From Plasmodium malariae (Eukaryota; Apicomplexa; Aconoidasida; Haemosporida; Plasmodiidae), in contig NC_041788.1 of NCBI RefSeq assembly GCF_900090045.1, positions 1,948,501 through 2,012,500 on the forward strand: 64,000 bases of DNA. Direction: 5' to 3'. The position numbers were made by a program, and so were the translations under genes. Under the pieces are notes generated by a model. That model was given only the letters and a program-made list of their open reading frames with translations, was not told where the DNA came from and did not search any database. Shown one piece after another: positions 33,801-45,264 of the stretch (position 1 is its first letter; each line of letters begins with the position of its first letter).

Positions 33801-36682
33801 TAGATGCATCAGAAGATTTTCTTTTAAATTTATTAAATAATATAAAAAATATATCAAATATTGGCAATTTAATAGAAATAGCAGAAAAAAGAAATAGACT
33901 TAAATTATTGTTACCGTGGCTTGAAAGCAGAGCTAATGAAGGTTATGAAAACATTGAATTACATAATGCTTTAGCAAAAATATATATAGATTTAAATAAA
34001 GATCCAGAGAATTATTTAAAGAATAATAACTTGTATGATAAAAAAATGATAGGGAAATATTGTGAAGATCTAGATCCACATTTAGCATATACCGCATATG
34101 AAAGAGCTAATGGAGAATGTGATGAAGAACTTATTAACATAACAAGTAAAAATGGACTCTTTAAATTACAAGCAAAATATTTAATATCAAGACAATCTAT
34201 GGAACTATGGAAAATTGTTTTGGATGAATCAAATAAATATAGAAAGAATGTTATTGATCAAGTTATTGGTTCGACTCTTATTGAATCGAACAATGCAGAT
34301 GAGATTACAGTAACTGTTAAAGCATTTATTGAAAAGAAGTTAAGTAGTGAGTTAATTGAACTATTAGAAAAAATTGTTTTGCATAATAGTGATTTTAGTG
34401 ATAATAAAAATTTACAAAATCTGCTCATTTTAACAGCTATTAAATCGGATTCTAAAAAAGTTATGGAATATATTAATCGACTTGATAATTTTTCAGGTCC
34501 TCAAATTGCATCTGTTGCTTATGAATATAATTTGAGAGAAGAGGCTTTTGTTATTTATAGAAAATTTAACTGTCATACATCTGCCATTTCTGTTTTACTG
34601 GATAATATTTTATATAGTAACAAAAATACAAGAGGTAGAAATAGAAAAGTGTTATCTCTTGTTGATTCGTCTCTATATAATAATGAAAATGCCGAGTTTG
34701 CAAGGCAGTTTGGAAATTATAGCAATAATTATCAGGAAAAAAATGAAATTGAATATGGAAGCAACGAATTAAGCAATAATGACACGTTAAGTAATTATTG
34801 TGAGGAAAATTACGAAAGGGAAGATGATAATAGGGGTAGCGACAATGATAAGGATAAAGATATGGACCATGTTGATCCCACATTAGATGCAATAAATTAT
34901 GAGGGAGATTTAAACAGAGCAATCGAATATGCACAAAAGTGTAACAACGCAGATATGTGGTTCATACTAGGAAAAGCTCAGCTAAAGTTAAATAAAATTA
35001 TAGATGCTATTGATAGTTTTGTTAAATCAAATAATCCACAAGCGTACAAAGAAGTTATAGAAAAGTGTAAGCAGAATAATTTTTATGAACATTTAATAAC
35101 ATATTTAAGCACGCTTAGAGAACATAATTCATTGAAAGATATTTTAGTCGATTCTGAATTAATATATGCATATGCAAAACTTAAGAGAACAACAGAAATG
35201 ACAAAGTTTATTAATAGCACTAACTCAGCAAATTTGCAGCTAATAGGCGATAGATTATACAAAGAACAAGAATATGAAGTTGCTAAAATTTTATATAGTA
35301 ATATTCCAAATAATCAGAAATTAACGTTTTGTTATTTAAAGCTAAAAGAATATTCGTTAGCCATAGAAGCAGCAAAAAAAGCGAAGAGCATTAAAACTTG
35401 GAAAGAGGTCAACTTTATATGTGTTAAGTATAAACAGCTAAAATATGCACACACTGCAGGATTGCAATTAATTATGCATGCAGATCATTTAGATGAAATT
35501 ATAAAAATATATGAAAAGAAAAAATACATTTGTGAATTAATTAGTTTATTAGAAAATGGGTTAAGTAATGACAGAGCTCATGTTGGTATATACACAGAAT
35601 TAGGAATACTATATGCAAAATATAAGCCTGAAAAATTAATGGAATTTATAAGAAATTATGCAAATAAAATGAATACTCGAAAATTAATTGATGTATGCCA
35701 ATATGAATATTTATTAAAAGAAGCTGTTTATTTATATATATCTTATGATGAGTACAATTTAGCAGTAGATACAATTATTAAACATTCACCCACAGCATAT
35801 TCACCTGATACCTTTATGCAAGTAATACATAAAGTAACAAACAGTGATATTATACATAAAGTCATTGATTTTTACATTGATGAACATCCATTAAATTTAT
35901 ATAATTTATTAAAAATATTAGAAAATAAAATTGATAATAATAGGTTAGTTCAAACATTAAAAAAATCGAACAACTTACCATTAATACAAAAATATTTAGA
36001 AGACATACAAGTACAAAATATTACAGCTGTTAATGAAACATTAAATGAAATTTATTTACAAAATGATGATTACATTAGTTTAGGAAATTCTATTGATGAA
36101 TATGATAATTTCAACCAAATGAATTTAATTAATAAATTAGAAAATCATAAATTACCTGAAATGAGAAGAATTGCTGCATTATTGTATAAAAAAAATAAGA
36201 AGTATAAAGAAGCCATTAACTTATCCAAAAAAGAAGAACAGTATAAGGATGCTATTGAAATAGCTAGAGTGTCTAAAAATAATTTATATATTGAAGATTT
36301 GATAAACCATTTCATCGAAATTAATAATAAAGAAGCCTTATGTGCATGCTTAATTGTATGTTATGATATATTAAAGCCAGATTATATTTTAGAAATTGTT
36401 TGGTCCAGTGGATTTAAAGATCAAGCCATGTTATACTTTATTCAAATTGTGAGTGATTATACAAACCAAATAGATACTATGAAAAAACAAATTGAAGACA
36501 TGCAAAAAGAGAAGAAGATGAATAAGTCAGCACCTAATGATTATTCTGTTAACTCCATGTCAAGCCAATTTACTTATTCATTAAATAACAACTTATCCAT
36601 TATGCCTCCACAAAATAACTACATGTCCAGTAATTCCCAGTTTGATAAGTATGACATGTTTAGTAACAACGCTCATTTTTGA
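30848..36682 (+). CDS. Clathrin heavy chain
   Basis: Subunit of the clathrin triskelion that coats transport vesicles. In apicomplexans clathrin is mainly reported at the Golgi/post-Golgi rather than in plasma membrane uptake. One frame, 1944 residues. Residues 1-350 form the N-terminal seven-bladed propeller (opening NPLSVALADNLSSYDIQNES, then SVIIHPNEPILALRG). The linker includes ENIPFDINSIVDYLL. The leg is a chain of alpha-helical CHCR repeats (YIEELAEYLYKNSLLKYIEV, EDLDPHLAYTAYERANGECD, FDSEL-type hairpins) to about 1860, with a short Met/Asn/Ser-rich tail. The family is usually about 1675 residues. The excess is low-complexity insertions at about 567-622, 738-765, 845-882 and 1257-1347, which should lie in loops. 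Start ATG 30848 gives the conserved N-terminus. Confidence 0.97.
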   Translation: MNQSNPLSVALADNLSSYDIQNESFRLGNVSIEGDKYICVKENVNDNIQVAVINLHNKVSTRKYMKAESVIIHPNEPILALRGTIKNVNTIFLQVFNIETKEKICSLNLNEYMNYWKWINNDTIAIVCERNIYHWNIDIYNTRKNKDNNFLTKIFEKAQVFIDNNSQILYYATDKEMKWCILCGISTQDQGKSIDGYMQLYSCEKKLHQTIEGFIGCFGSFIFDNLDLKPLFCFIEKKKNSTISRLHLMDIYSSKTEGNTPYKIMKEINLINDNLNDFPIYMTLNTLQGIIYVVTKCSYVYLFDEGTLTQIVKERISEDNIFICCNSKNGEGIYAVNKKGKIYYITVNYLNLINYLKLSNIEVKDKIIKNLCLKYGYPGCDYIAAYKKCINEMDFKKASKIICLLKNTKIFEDHSNSIAEAILIMNKKNIDIRIIPPLRTQQVLNSFKSFKNASGQLSPLLLYFSVLLEYDKLNSYESIELVRPVILQKKKEYLEKWIKDDKLTCSEELGDLVKVLDLHLALNIFLRCGAHNKIISTYCLLNMFSNVSSYINNFKQISFDFVNIFISIVNYDFPFSNDKDSSSFAALSTSSKNEGIDFFNDGSSTSANDTKQSRSSNNEISVQYIKFLCENNIPFDINSIVDYLLSKKKLQEATSILLDYLKDNKPEHKNLQTKLFEFNLYNNVQVAETLFQMDIFTYYDKNKIAYICEEKGLFQRALENYSNVNDIKRVISKSSCFQKNENNNQNFDGTNAGSNGSMNSNRSISTEWIKNYFSTLSDAICQDILFDFMKGSKVNMEIVISICVEYYRKIGIRKIINKFEECKNYEGIFYFVSSILNDLPNLLNKGNENISYNNNMNDDGSSILLSSAAGESYKNENPSILRIEDIHYVMFKYIEACVKINNIQELDRICKDKNAKYNPEQIKNFLKECKLSDPRPLIYVCDIHNYIEELAEYLYKNSLLKYIEVYVIKVNPNNAHKVIGVLLDLDASEDFLLNLLNNIKNISNIGNLIEIAEKRNRLKLLLPWLESRANEGYENIELHNALAKIYIDLNKDPENYLKNNNLYDKKMIGKYCEDLDPHLAYTAYERANGECDEELINITSKNGLFKLQAKYLISRQSMELWKIVLDESNKYRKNVIDQVIGSTLIESNNADEITVTVKAFIEKKLSSELIELLEKIVLHNSDFSDNKNLQNLLILTAIKSDSKKVMEYINRLDNFSGPQIASVAYEYNLREEAFVIYRKFNCHTSAISVLLDNILYSNKNTRGRNRKVLSLVDSSLYNNENAEFARQFGNYSNNYQEKNEIEYGSNELSNNDTLSNYCEENYEREDDNRGSDNDKDKDMDHVDPTLDAINYEGDLNRAIEYAQKCNNADMWFILGKAQLKLNKIIDAIDSFVKSNNPQAYKEVIEKCKQNNFYEHLITYLSTLREHNSLKDILVDSELIYAYAKLKRTTEMTKFINSTNSANLQLIGDRLYKEQEYEVAKILYSNIPNNQKLTFCYLKLKEYSLAIEAAKKAKSIKTWKEVNFICVKYKQLKYAHTAGLQLIMHADHLDEIIKIYEKKKYICELISLLENGLSNDRAHVGIYTELGILYAKYKPEKLMEFIRNYANKMNTRKLIDVCQYEYLLKEAVYLYISYDEYNLAVDTIIKHSPTAYSPDTFMQVIHKVTNSDIIHKVIDFYIDEHPLNLYNLLKILENKIDNNRLVQTLKKSNNLPLIQKYLEDIQVQNITAVNETLNEIYLQNDDYISLGNSIDEYDNFNQMNLINKLENHKLPEMRRIAALLYKKNKKYKEAINLSKKEEQYKDAIEIARVSKNNLYIEDLINHFIEINNKEALCACLIVCYDILKPDYILEIVWSSGFKDQAMLYFIQIVSDYTNQIDTMKKQIEDMQKEKKMNKSAPNDYSVNSMSSQFTYSLNNNLSIMPPQNNYMSSNSQFDKYDMFSNNAHF

Positions 36683-37862
36683 GGAGAACCGACAACAGTA
36701 CAAAATTAGGGTTCAGAAGAAGAAAAAAAGCGAAAGAAAAAAGGAAAAGTTTTTAATGCAAAATTACAGACACGCATACACGTATGTGTACATATAAATG
36801 GTGTGCATATATATATATATATATATATAAATGTATGTATATACATACGTTTGTATCTGTGTACATACCTTTACTGTCTACCATTTTTGGAATATACGTG
36901 TTTTCTTTTTTCATTGTTTCCCTACGTAGAAAGTTTATATTTTTTATGAATTTTGAAGTTATTGTTATATTAAATTTATATACATTTTTTTTATTTGTTT
37001 TTCGTATGTTATCTTAAACAAGCCTTTGTAGCATATAATATATTATTTGATGTCAAAGTAGACAAAAAAGGGCGCAAAAAAAATAAGTAAAAATTGGAAA
37101 AAATGGAAAAAATAAAAAAAAGCAAATACAGAATAATATTGAAGCAGTTATTTTATAAAAAATGTTCATATTGAGAATATCGACTTGTGCATAATGCTTA
37201 TATTGTTGTGTACATATTATGTGTATATGGTTAACATTATATATAGCTTGAATGTAGTAACCCACATTGCTAAACAAGGTTATAGCACGCTACCATTTAC
37301 CCTGTTATATTTTATATTTCTGTACTATTGTTAAAACTTCTCAAAATATAACTTTTGTTAAAAAAAAATTTTAAATTATTTTATTAAAACATTTAAGACA
37401 TACATTTCACCTATTACCAAAAAATTCCAGACAACTTTTAAAAATGTAAAATAAATTTAAAATATGAGGAATATTGTCTAAATATTTTGAGAGCAAAAAA
37501 AAAATAAAATAAAATAAAAAAACCTTGATTAAAATTTTATTCAAAAATATGGTTCTTTTTTAATAACAAATTTAAATATTAGGGTAAAAAAAAAAAAAAA
37601 AGTAAAAATAAAAATAAATAAAATTTAATAATTTCTGTGCGGTTGGTTCCACGTATGTACAAAAATATATATGCGAACACATATATATTACATATGTATA
37701 TACCTTCAGGTATACGTGTGTACCTATATTTATACGACAAAATATATAAAAAAATAATTTTTAATTAAAATACAATCTAGTTCAACACATGCAAAAGAAC
37801 GGAGAAATGACTGATGAAGTCTCAATGGAAACGTCGGAGGAAATGGTAGACAACGCTTCTGT
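36683..37862. other. Convergent intergenic region, clathrin heavy chain / ATP2
   Basis: 1.18 kb of plain AT-rich sequence between the 3' ends of two convergent genes, with short (AT)n near 36809-36829. No gene, pseudogene or repeat family is seen. See findings: in P. falciparum the equivalent place is, from memory, an internal var/rif site. Confidence 0.7.
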
Positions 37863-40800
37863 TTAAAGCATTTTATCATGCTTTCTAATCAACTTTATGC
37901 ATGCCGGGTCTGCTTCACTGAATGCATATCCCAGTGATTTGGATTTTTCAATGACCTGTAAGTGCAATAAAAAAAAAAATAATAAAATAAAAAATAATAA
38001 CAAATAACAAATAACAACAAATAATACATGTTAATATATATATATATATATAAAGGATACTAAACTTTTGGGAAAAGAAATAATATGCATTATGTTCTTA
38101 AGAAATGCAATATGAAAATGTTAAAAAATACATATATTTTTTTGTTTCTTTAAATTGCTACAATTTTTTCCTCTATTTGATTATTGTCATCACTAATTTG
38201 CTCAATAATATTAGGTCCTTTTTTTTCATCTTCCTGTAAGTAGCAAAAAAAAAAAAAAAATAATCATAATAAAATAAAAATTAATTCGTGTATATCTTAT
38301 TTTCTTAGTTTGACAAATGGATGAAAATTTAAAAAAAAAAAAAAAAAAAAACCTTATTATTATTTTCTAGTTTTATCATTTTAACATATTTTATTTTATC
38401 TCGCTTTTTATTTTTTTATTTTTTTCGTTTTTACTTGGTCAACGAGGATATGATAAACCTCCGGGTTGAAATTTCTTTTGATAACTTTGTATATGTAATC
38501 TCTTGATAAAGCTGTAAATAGACCTAACAAAACAACTAGCCAAAAACGGAGTGATTGGGCTAATATTATGGCAGTTCCTAAGAAATGATTGCTTCCGAAG
38601 CACATGAAGGAACAAGCAACTGACAAAATAATAAATGCAAATATACTCATAAAAACTGCAGTAATTTGAAGTACATTTAAATAATATGTTTCTAGCAAAA
38701 TTTTTAAATTGACAACTAAAACTGTTAAGAAATATGTCACACAGCCAACTGTCCACATATCATAAGGTGTGCCATCGGAATTTGGGATATTATAGTAGGA
38801 TAAAAAATACAAAGGAATCATAAAAACAACTAATCCATGAAAAAGGCTATTAATAACCCAAGAAACAAAAGTACTTATATTAAAATAATAATGATATATA
38901 CCTAATTTATACAAACTTGGTGTCACCAATGCTGTATTTAAACTAACATCCTTGTCTAATATTGCATGTATTATGACGGGTACAGAAGTAAAAATTATAT
39001 TATGTAAATGCAGTAAAAATTCATAGTAAATTTTTTGACCTGAATATAAAGACAGAGAACCAAAAATAAACAATGGAAACACTAAAACAATATTTTTATA
39101 AAACATATAAACCACCAATTTACTTATTCTCCTGTATGACAATCTACCATGTACTAATAATAAATTTTTTAAAAAACGAAATTGACTTATACCATAATCA
39201 GAAGAATTGAATGCTTGAACTCCTTCTTGTCCTCTAATGCCTATTCCTATATTTGCCCTATTAATCATATTACGATCGTTTGCTCCATCCCCTATTGCTA
39301 ATGTAATTTTATTTAATAATCTATTTGCCGAAGATACGATAGCTCCTTTTTGATACGGACTAACTCTAGCACATATAACAGAAGAACACTTATCAGCTAG
39401 ATAAAAAAACTTTCTTTCAAATTTTTCACTTAATAATATATCTAATACCGTACCATCAACAACTAACACATGATTATATGTGCTTATTAACATCTTATAT
39501 TCATCTGGACTTAATGATAAAGTATTTTCTTCTTTAAAGGAAAAACAACTTTTAAAGAACCCTTTTTTTTTTTCATTTATTTTATTGGTAAAATCATAAT
39601 GGGGTATGTTTAATGTTTTTTCTATATTTAAAATATCCTCATCTAATTTTTCCATTAATTCATCTTCACAAGTAATTAAGTCTTCTGTGTATATAAATTG
39701 ATCTGAGTAATTATCTATCACATTTGCAGCAATTCCAATATTCATTGCTGTTTCAATTTTATCACCTGTTAACATCCATATATGAATTCCAGCTAATCTC
39801 AAATCTTCAATAGTTGAACTAACCCCCTCTTGTAATTTATCTTCTATACCTGTAACTCCCTGCAATATTAGGTTATTTTCAATATGATCAGCTACATTTT
39901 CTAAATTTTCATCTCTATCTTTTACACTTACCATTGCTTCTTTATATAATTTATACCACTCTGCAAAGGTTTCTTCACTTAATTCTCTTTGTGCTATACA
40001 TAACGTTCTTAATCCTTCGTCAGCATATGTTTCCATATGTTCAATAGTCATTTCATCTACATCCGTCTTGTTTGCTAATTTTTTTAATATAACACTTCCA
40101 GCTCCCTTACAAAATAGCATTATCTTTGATTTCTTACAGTTCTTGCAGCTGAATACCTCTTTATTGTCCTTATCTTTACATCTGTCATTACCACTGCTGT
40201 TTATATTGACATTGCTATTATTATTATTATTATTATTATTACTACTATTCTTTCCGTTGTTGTTTATGCTATTGTTACCGATTTGAACATCTGTAATATC
40301 TTCTCTCCACTTGGAGGACAAAATTAGCTCCTTTTTTCCTAACGAACTTCTATCATTCGAGGCATTTTCCATATTTTCATTTTTATTCTGTTCTTCCTTA
40401 TAATAATTTTCTTTTTCACTTCCATCTATCTTATCGAAGTTACGCGCTTTGTTCTTAGCTTCTTTTGTAAAATCATCATTAGAAGAACTGTTAATAACTG
40501 GTATTCTACAAATAACACTACTCATTTTTCTTTTACTTGTAAATTCAATAGATGCTAGTGTCTCAATCTCATATACTTTTCCAAAAATATTTATTCTATA
40601 TTTTCCATCCTTTCTACATAAGAAAGTAATTCCAAAATGCTTAGCTGCATATACTAATGCTTCTTCATCTGGGCTACTGGAAGAATAGGTACTAACCATA
40701 TCACTGTTATTATCGCATATAACTGCATGATTAATAGCTAAATGAAGAAAAAAACTAATTAAAGATGCATGATTAAAATGATTTACATCCTTCAGATGAT

Positions 40801-42986
40801 TTTCTAAATCCTCATCTACTATGTTTACATTGGGGGTTTTTATATTCGATGTTGCAACAGGTTCATCTGGAATCTCCATATTTTTTTTTTTCATAATATT
40901 TCTTTTTATTTCTGTTAATCCATTTCCGTATGATATACCATTAACTGCACATTTTCTAAATTCCATTATATTACATGTTAATGTTCCTGTTTTATCAGAA
41001 AAAATATATTCTATTTGACCCAATTCTTCAATTAAACTTGATGTTCTTGGCACCGCATTAAAATAAATGCAATTTTTTTCCTTATAATCTTTAAATGTCA
41101 TAACTCTTGATAACTGCCTTTTTGTGATATTTGTGCCAGTATTACTCGAAGTTTCCTTATTCGTGTTCGATGGAAAATTATTTCCGCCTTTTTTATGTTC
41201 TTCCAACTTATCACGGGAAATGTTCGATACCTCAGAAGGTAGTTTGTTAATGCTGCTGTTCATATTGCTGTTAGTTTGTCTGTTATTATTACTATTATTA
41301 TTACTACTGCTATTGTTATTACAGTTGCTATTGTTATTACAGTTGCTATTGTTATTACAGTTGCTGCTATTATTACAGTTGCTGCTATTATTACAGTTGC
41401 TGCTATTATTACAGTTGCTGCTATTATTATTATTATTATTATTATCTTTGATGCCCAACTCAAACGAATCTCCAGCGTTCATATTTGCAACATCTTTCTG
41501 CTCTGAAAACGTAGGGGGATCTGCCTGAATTTTATGAAACATATTAGTGTCACATGATATGAAATACGCTTGAATAACCTTAACAAAACTCATAGTAACA
41601 ATTAAACATATAGGAATAAAATTTGCAGTTATAACAACCCACGAGAAAAAAGAAATGGTACCAACTATGAATGGTTTTTTGGATTCTTCTAAAGTAAAAG
41701 GTAAATATTTGTACTTACTTTTTTTTGATGAACTAACAATTAAAGCATTGTAATATGCAGATATTAAACAAATAATCATTTGAATAAGCCAAATTATGAC
41801 TGTCATTTTATTTGTTAATATTTCTAGTTTACTTGTTTTTATAATTGGTTTACTAGAATTCATTTGTATTTTCGTTTCTTTACCTATATATATAACTATG
41901 CCAATTATCCAATCTGTATTTTTCAATTTACAACCTCTTAATACAAAATGTTTCTCATCAAAAGGTATTCTTATATATTTATCTTCCTTATCAATACTGA
42001 GTTCATCACCCCAATCATCAATCCTGTTACCTTTGTTGCTACTTTTTTTACTTAAATCTGCACTTGATAATCTCCTTTTACGATATTCTATTTGTTCTGT
42101 TGTTTGTCTTAGTAATTCTGCTAAATCATTATTTGATGATGTATCTGTTTGTTTATCTTTTTCAAAAAATATGGTACCATACATAGTTGTTAAATCTTTA
42201 TTTGGTTTTTCGCTTATTATAAAACCTTTTAACTCTTTCACTTTTTCAATTGCTTGACTTCTATTAGAACTTAATATATTAAATATAAAGCTATTAGCTT
42301 CCTTTACTTTTAGATTTGTTTCTCCATCTAAACTTGCTGTCTCTACAAAAGCTATTCCATTCTTGTCACTAGTACTTAGTAATAATATATCGGCACAAAA
42401 AAATTCAGACCTTTTACATAAAATAATATCACCTGAATTTATATCCTTCCATCTCTTCTTAGTAGTACCATCTATATGCTCCAAAGAATCTTCAAAATTG
42501 TTCATAAATACACATACATCCGTTATTTCATCAACAAAATTGTCATCATAATCAAAAAAATTTTCAGCACTAGCTACTTTGGGTTTTCTAAAAAAAAAAT
42601 TTTTTATTTTTCTAAAAATATTTTTACCACTACTGTCATTAACTTGTTCAATTTTGGCTTCATCTAACACAACATAACACATCCGATTGTTTTCGATCTT
42701 ATCAGTTTTGTGTCTATTCCAATCTTCATATGCATCTTTAAAAGCATTACAAATTAAAACAATCGACAAGGGAAATAAAATGGTAGGTAATCTATTAGTT
42801 GCCGTGAACTGTGGAACTAGTTGTAGAATACCAATAATAAAGAAGTACACATTTGATATCTTATGAAATTGCTCATATGCATTTAGAAAGAGAAAATTAA
42901 AAATTGTATATTTTGACGTAATCACTGAGTTATTATAACTTTTTTTGTTTGCGCTGTTTATGTTTATTCTAATTCCATTGGCATCA
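37863..42986 (-). CDS. P4-type ATPase (aminophospholipid flippase) ATP2
   Basis: Flips phospholipids to the cytosolic leaflet using ATP, normally with a CDC50-type partner. Model: main exon 38435-42986, then 38162-38233 and 37863-37955. Phase 0 at both joins (donors GTAAAA and GTAGCA, acceptors TTACAG). The last exon encodes SKSLGYAFSEADPACIKLIR, a C-terminal tail typical of P4-ATPases that the long frame alone would miss. Motifs: NSVITSKYTIFNFL opening, SLDGETNLK (actuator, about residue 195 from 42925), FSDKTGTLTC with the phosphorylated Asp (about 640), ARVSPYQKGAIV and GDGANDRNMI (about 1213), ten or so membrane helices, and KISN/LQLVPQFT in M1-M2. The exon begins mid-codon after acceptor TTGTAG, so a short 5' exon with the start ATG lies upstream and was not located. 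The product would be just over 1560 residues. An Asn/Cys/Ser tract lies in the loop before the DKTG site. Confidence 0.95.
41282..41445 (-). repeat. Asn-rich coding repeat in ATP2 (NSSNCNN type)
   Basis: AAC/AAT-rich trinucleotide tract with an 18-nt periodicity. It encodes repeated N-C-N-N-S-S hexapeptides in the cytosolic loop between M2 helices and the phosphorylation site. Repeated cysteines inside an Asn tract are unusual. Confidence 0.92.
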
Positions 42987-43314
42987 CTACAAAATGATGG
43001 GGAAAAAAAAAAAAATGATAATAATTAGACAATGAAACAAGTTAAGGGATAGAAGAAATAGATAACATTTCGCATATTTATATAATATTAAATAATTTTA
43101 ACTCATATGAACTAATATTAAGTAATATTAAATAATCGTGTGTACGCCTAATCCGGACGTAGATATATATTTATATTGGTGGAAAAATACTTAAATATAT
43201 AAATCATAAAATAATTAAAAAAAAAAAAACGTCATACAAAAGGCAACAAAAGTATTCAGTAAAGAGAAAAAGCGTAAAGCAATAAAAACACACAAGTTCA
43301 TGTATGTACAAATA

Positions 43315-43349
<35 letters not shown>

Positions 43350-45229
43350 CTATTAATCATGCTTCATGCAACACAAAATATTAAAGAATAAAGATGTTGA
43401 TTATAGTTCTTGTATCAACATGCTTCTACATTTTCTGTTATCATTTATTCATTCTATATGTATTTAATAAAATGGCTTATTTTTATACATATGGCTAATT
43501 ATTAAAGATGTTGTATGTGTTTAGCCATCTTTCGTCATCTTTTATTACAATTTTCAACTTCTATTTACTCATTTATCTAGTAACACAAATATAACTACTT
43601 TTTCTTTTTGTTTATATTTGTTATGTTATTTCCGCATAATATTTTTTCTTCGTACGTTATTTACAAAGCCAAATTTTGCGAAAAGAAAAGGTGGATACTT
43701 ATAAATGAACACACATATGTATATGAATTTAAATATATATATATATATATATGCACTTTTTTTTTTAAGTATAAAAACATTTCACTTAATATATTATATC
43801 AATTTTTTACTTAATGTAAGAATAACTAATTTAGGAAAAAAATGACAAAGAAATGGAATTTATAATATATTTATGTATATATTTAAACTAATTCATATAA
43901 TTAATTGGTCACTGTCTTAATATGTTTTCTCTCGTTATACTATGAAAAATGTTTTACAATTAAAAATGTAATTATTCTGTAATTATTATTTATCTTACTC
44001 ATAATTTCCTCTTATAAAATTCAGAGTTTTCCTATAAAGTAAGGACATTATTACTTCTTATTTCTGTTTTTCTTGATAATTAAGTTATGCAAATTTTGTA
44101 TATATTTTATATATAAATGAAAGTGCAACGCATTGTTTTTTTTTTTTTTTTTTCTTTTAAATTTCTAATATTTTAGTTCTAGATTTCAAAAAAATAGCAT
44201 AATTTTGCTAAAAGGATGAAAAATATGAATTAAATTTAGTGTTTCAATTTAATACAAAATATGAAAAATTAGTAAAACTATATATAATCAGAAAGTATCA
44301 AAAATTAACATAAATTATTAAAATTTATTAAAAATTATCAAAAATAATACAAAATAACACATAATAACAAAATAGCACAAAATAATACACAATACACATT
44401 AATACACAATAAAAAAAAAAAAATCATCAAAATTAATCATAATTCAAAATTGGTAATAAAAAATATTCTATGAAAATGTGTTTACAGTTATATATATATA
44501 TATATATATATGTATATTTGTACATTATAATATATATATGTACATTATTATGTATATATGCATATATATTTACACAAAAAAAAAAAAAATATATGTGTAA
44601 CTTAAATTGAAAATAATTTATTTTTTGACAATGCAAATATTTAGAAAGAAAAATAAATTATATTTATGAAAAATTTACTTTAACTATTATGATTAATGTT
44701 AGACAATTAGCATTTTAGAAATTTGAAATATCAATTTTTTTTTTTTCGAGCAGTTTTATATATAACAAATGTAAAATTGTTAAAAGGGCTTTATACAAAT
44801 TATATACTATCTTAGTTTATATATATATATATATATATACATTTATAAATAAAAACATGTTCATCATATAAGACATTTTTATGTATAACATAAACAAAAA
44901 CTATTTGATAGCTTAAAATATTTTAAAATTCTCTACTATTTAGTGATGAAATATATTTTTTAATTTATTAATGAACAAAATATAAAATTTTTAAAATAAG
45001 GAAATTTTCCAAAAACCAATTATTTACCCAAAAAATTTACCACAAATTATATTTTTTTACCCTTTTTTTTTTGAGTTTAATTAACTTAATTTATGAATAA
45101 TTCGTGTCAAATATGGACTGATTTATTTACTTGTATTGATGAAAAGTCATATTAAAAAAGAGAAACATCCCATATAGCTATATTTCATATATATATTTAC
45201 ATATGTATTATTATATGTGCTTTTGTTTA

Positions 45230-45264
<35 letters not shown>

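Noticed and set aside
41124..41528. Poly-Leu and poly-Ile frames in the ATP2 locus
   Set aside because: Other-frame readings of the Asn-rich AAC/AAT tract of ATP2.
43230..43310. Short minus-strand frame (MNLCVFIALRFFSLL) as the missing first exon of ATP2
   Set aside because: No donor in the needed phase (2) leads to the acceptor at 42987, and the composition is AT-noise-like.
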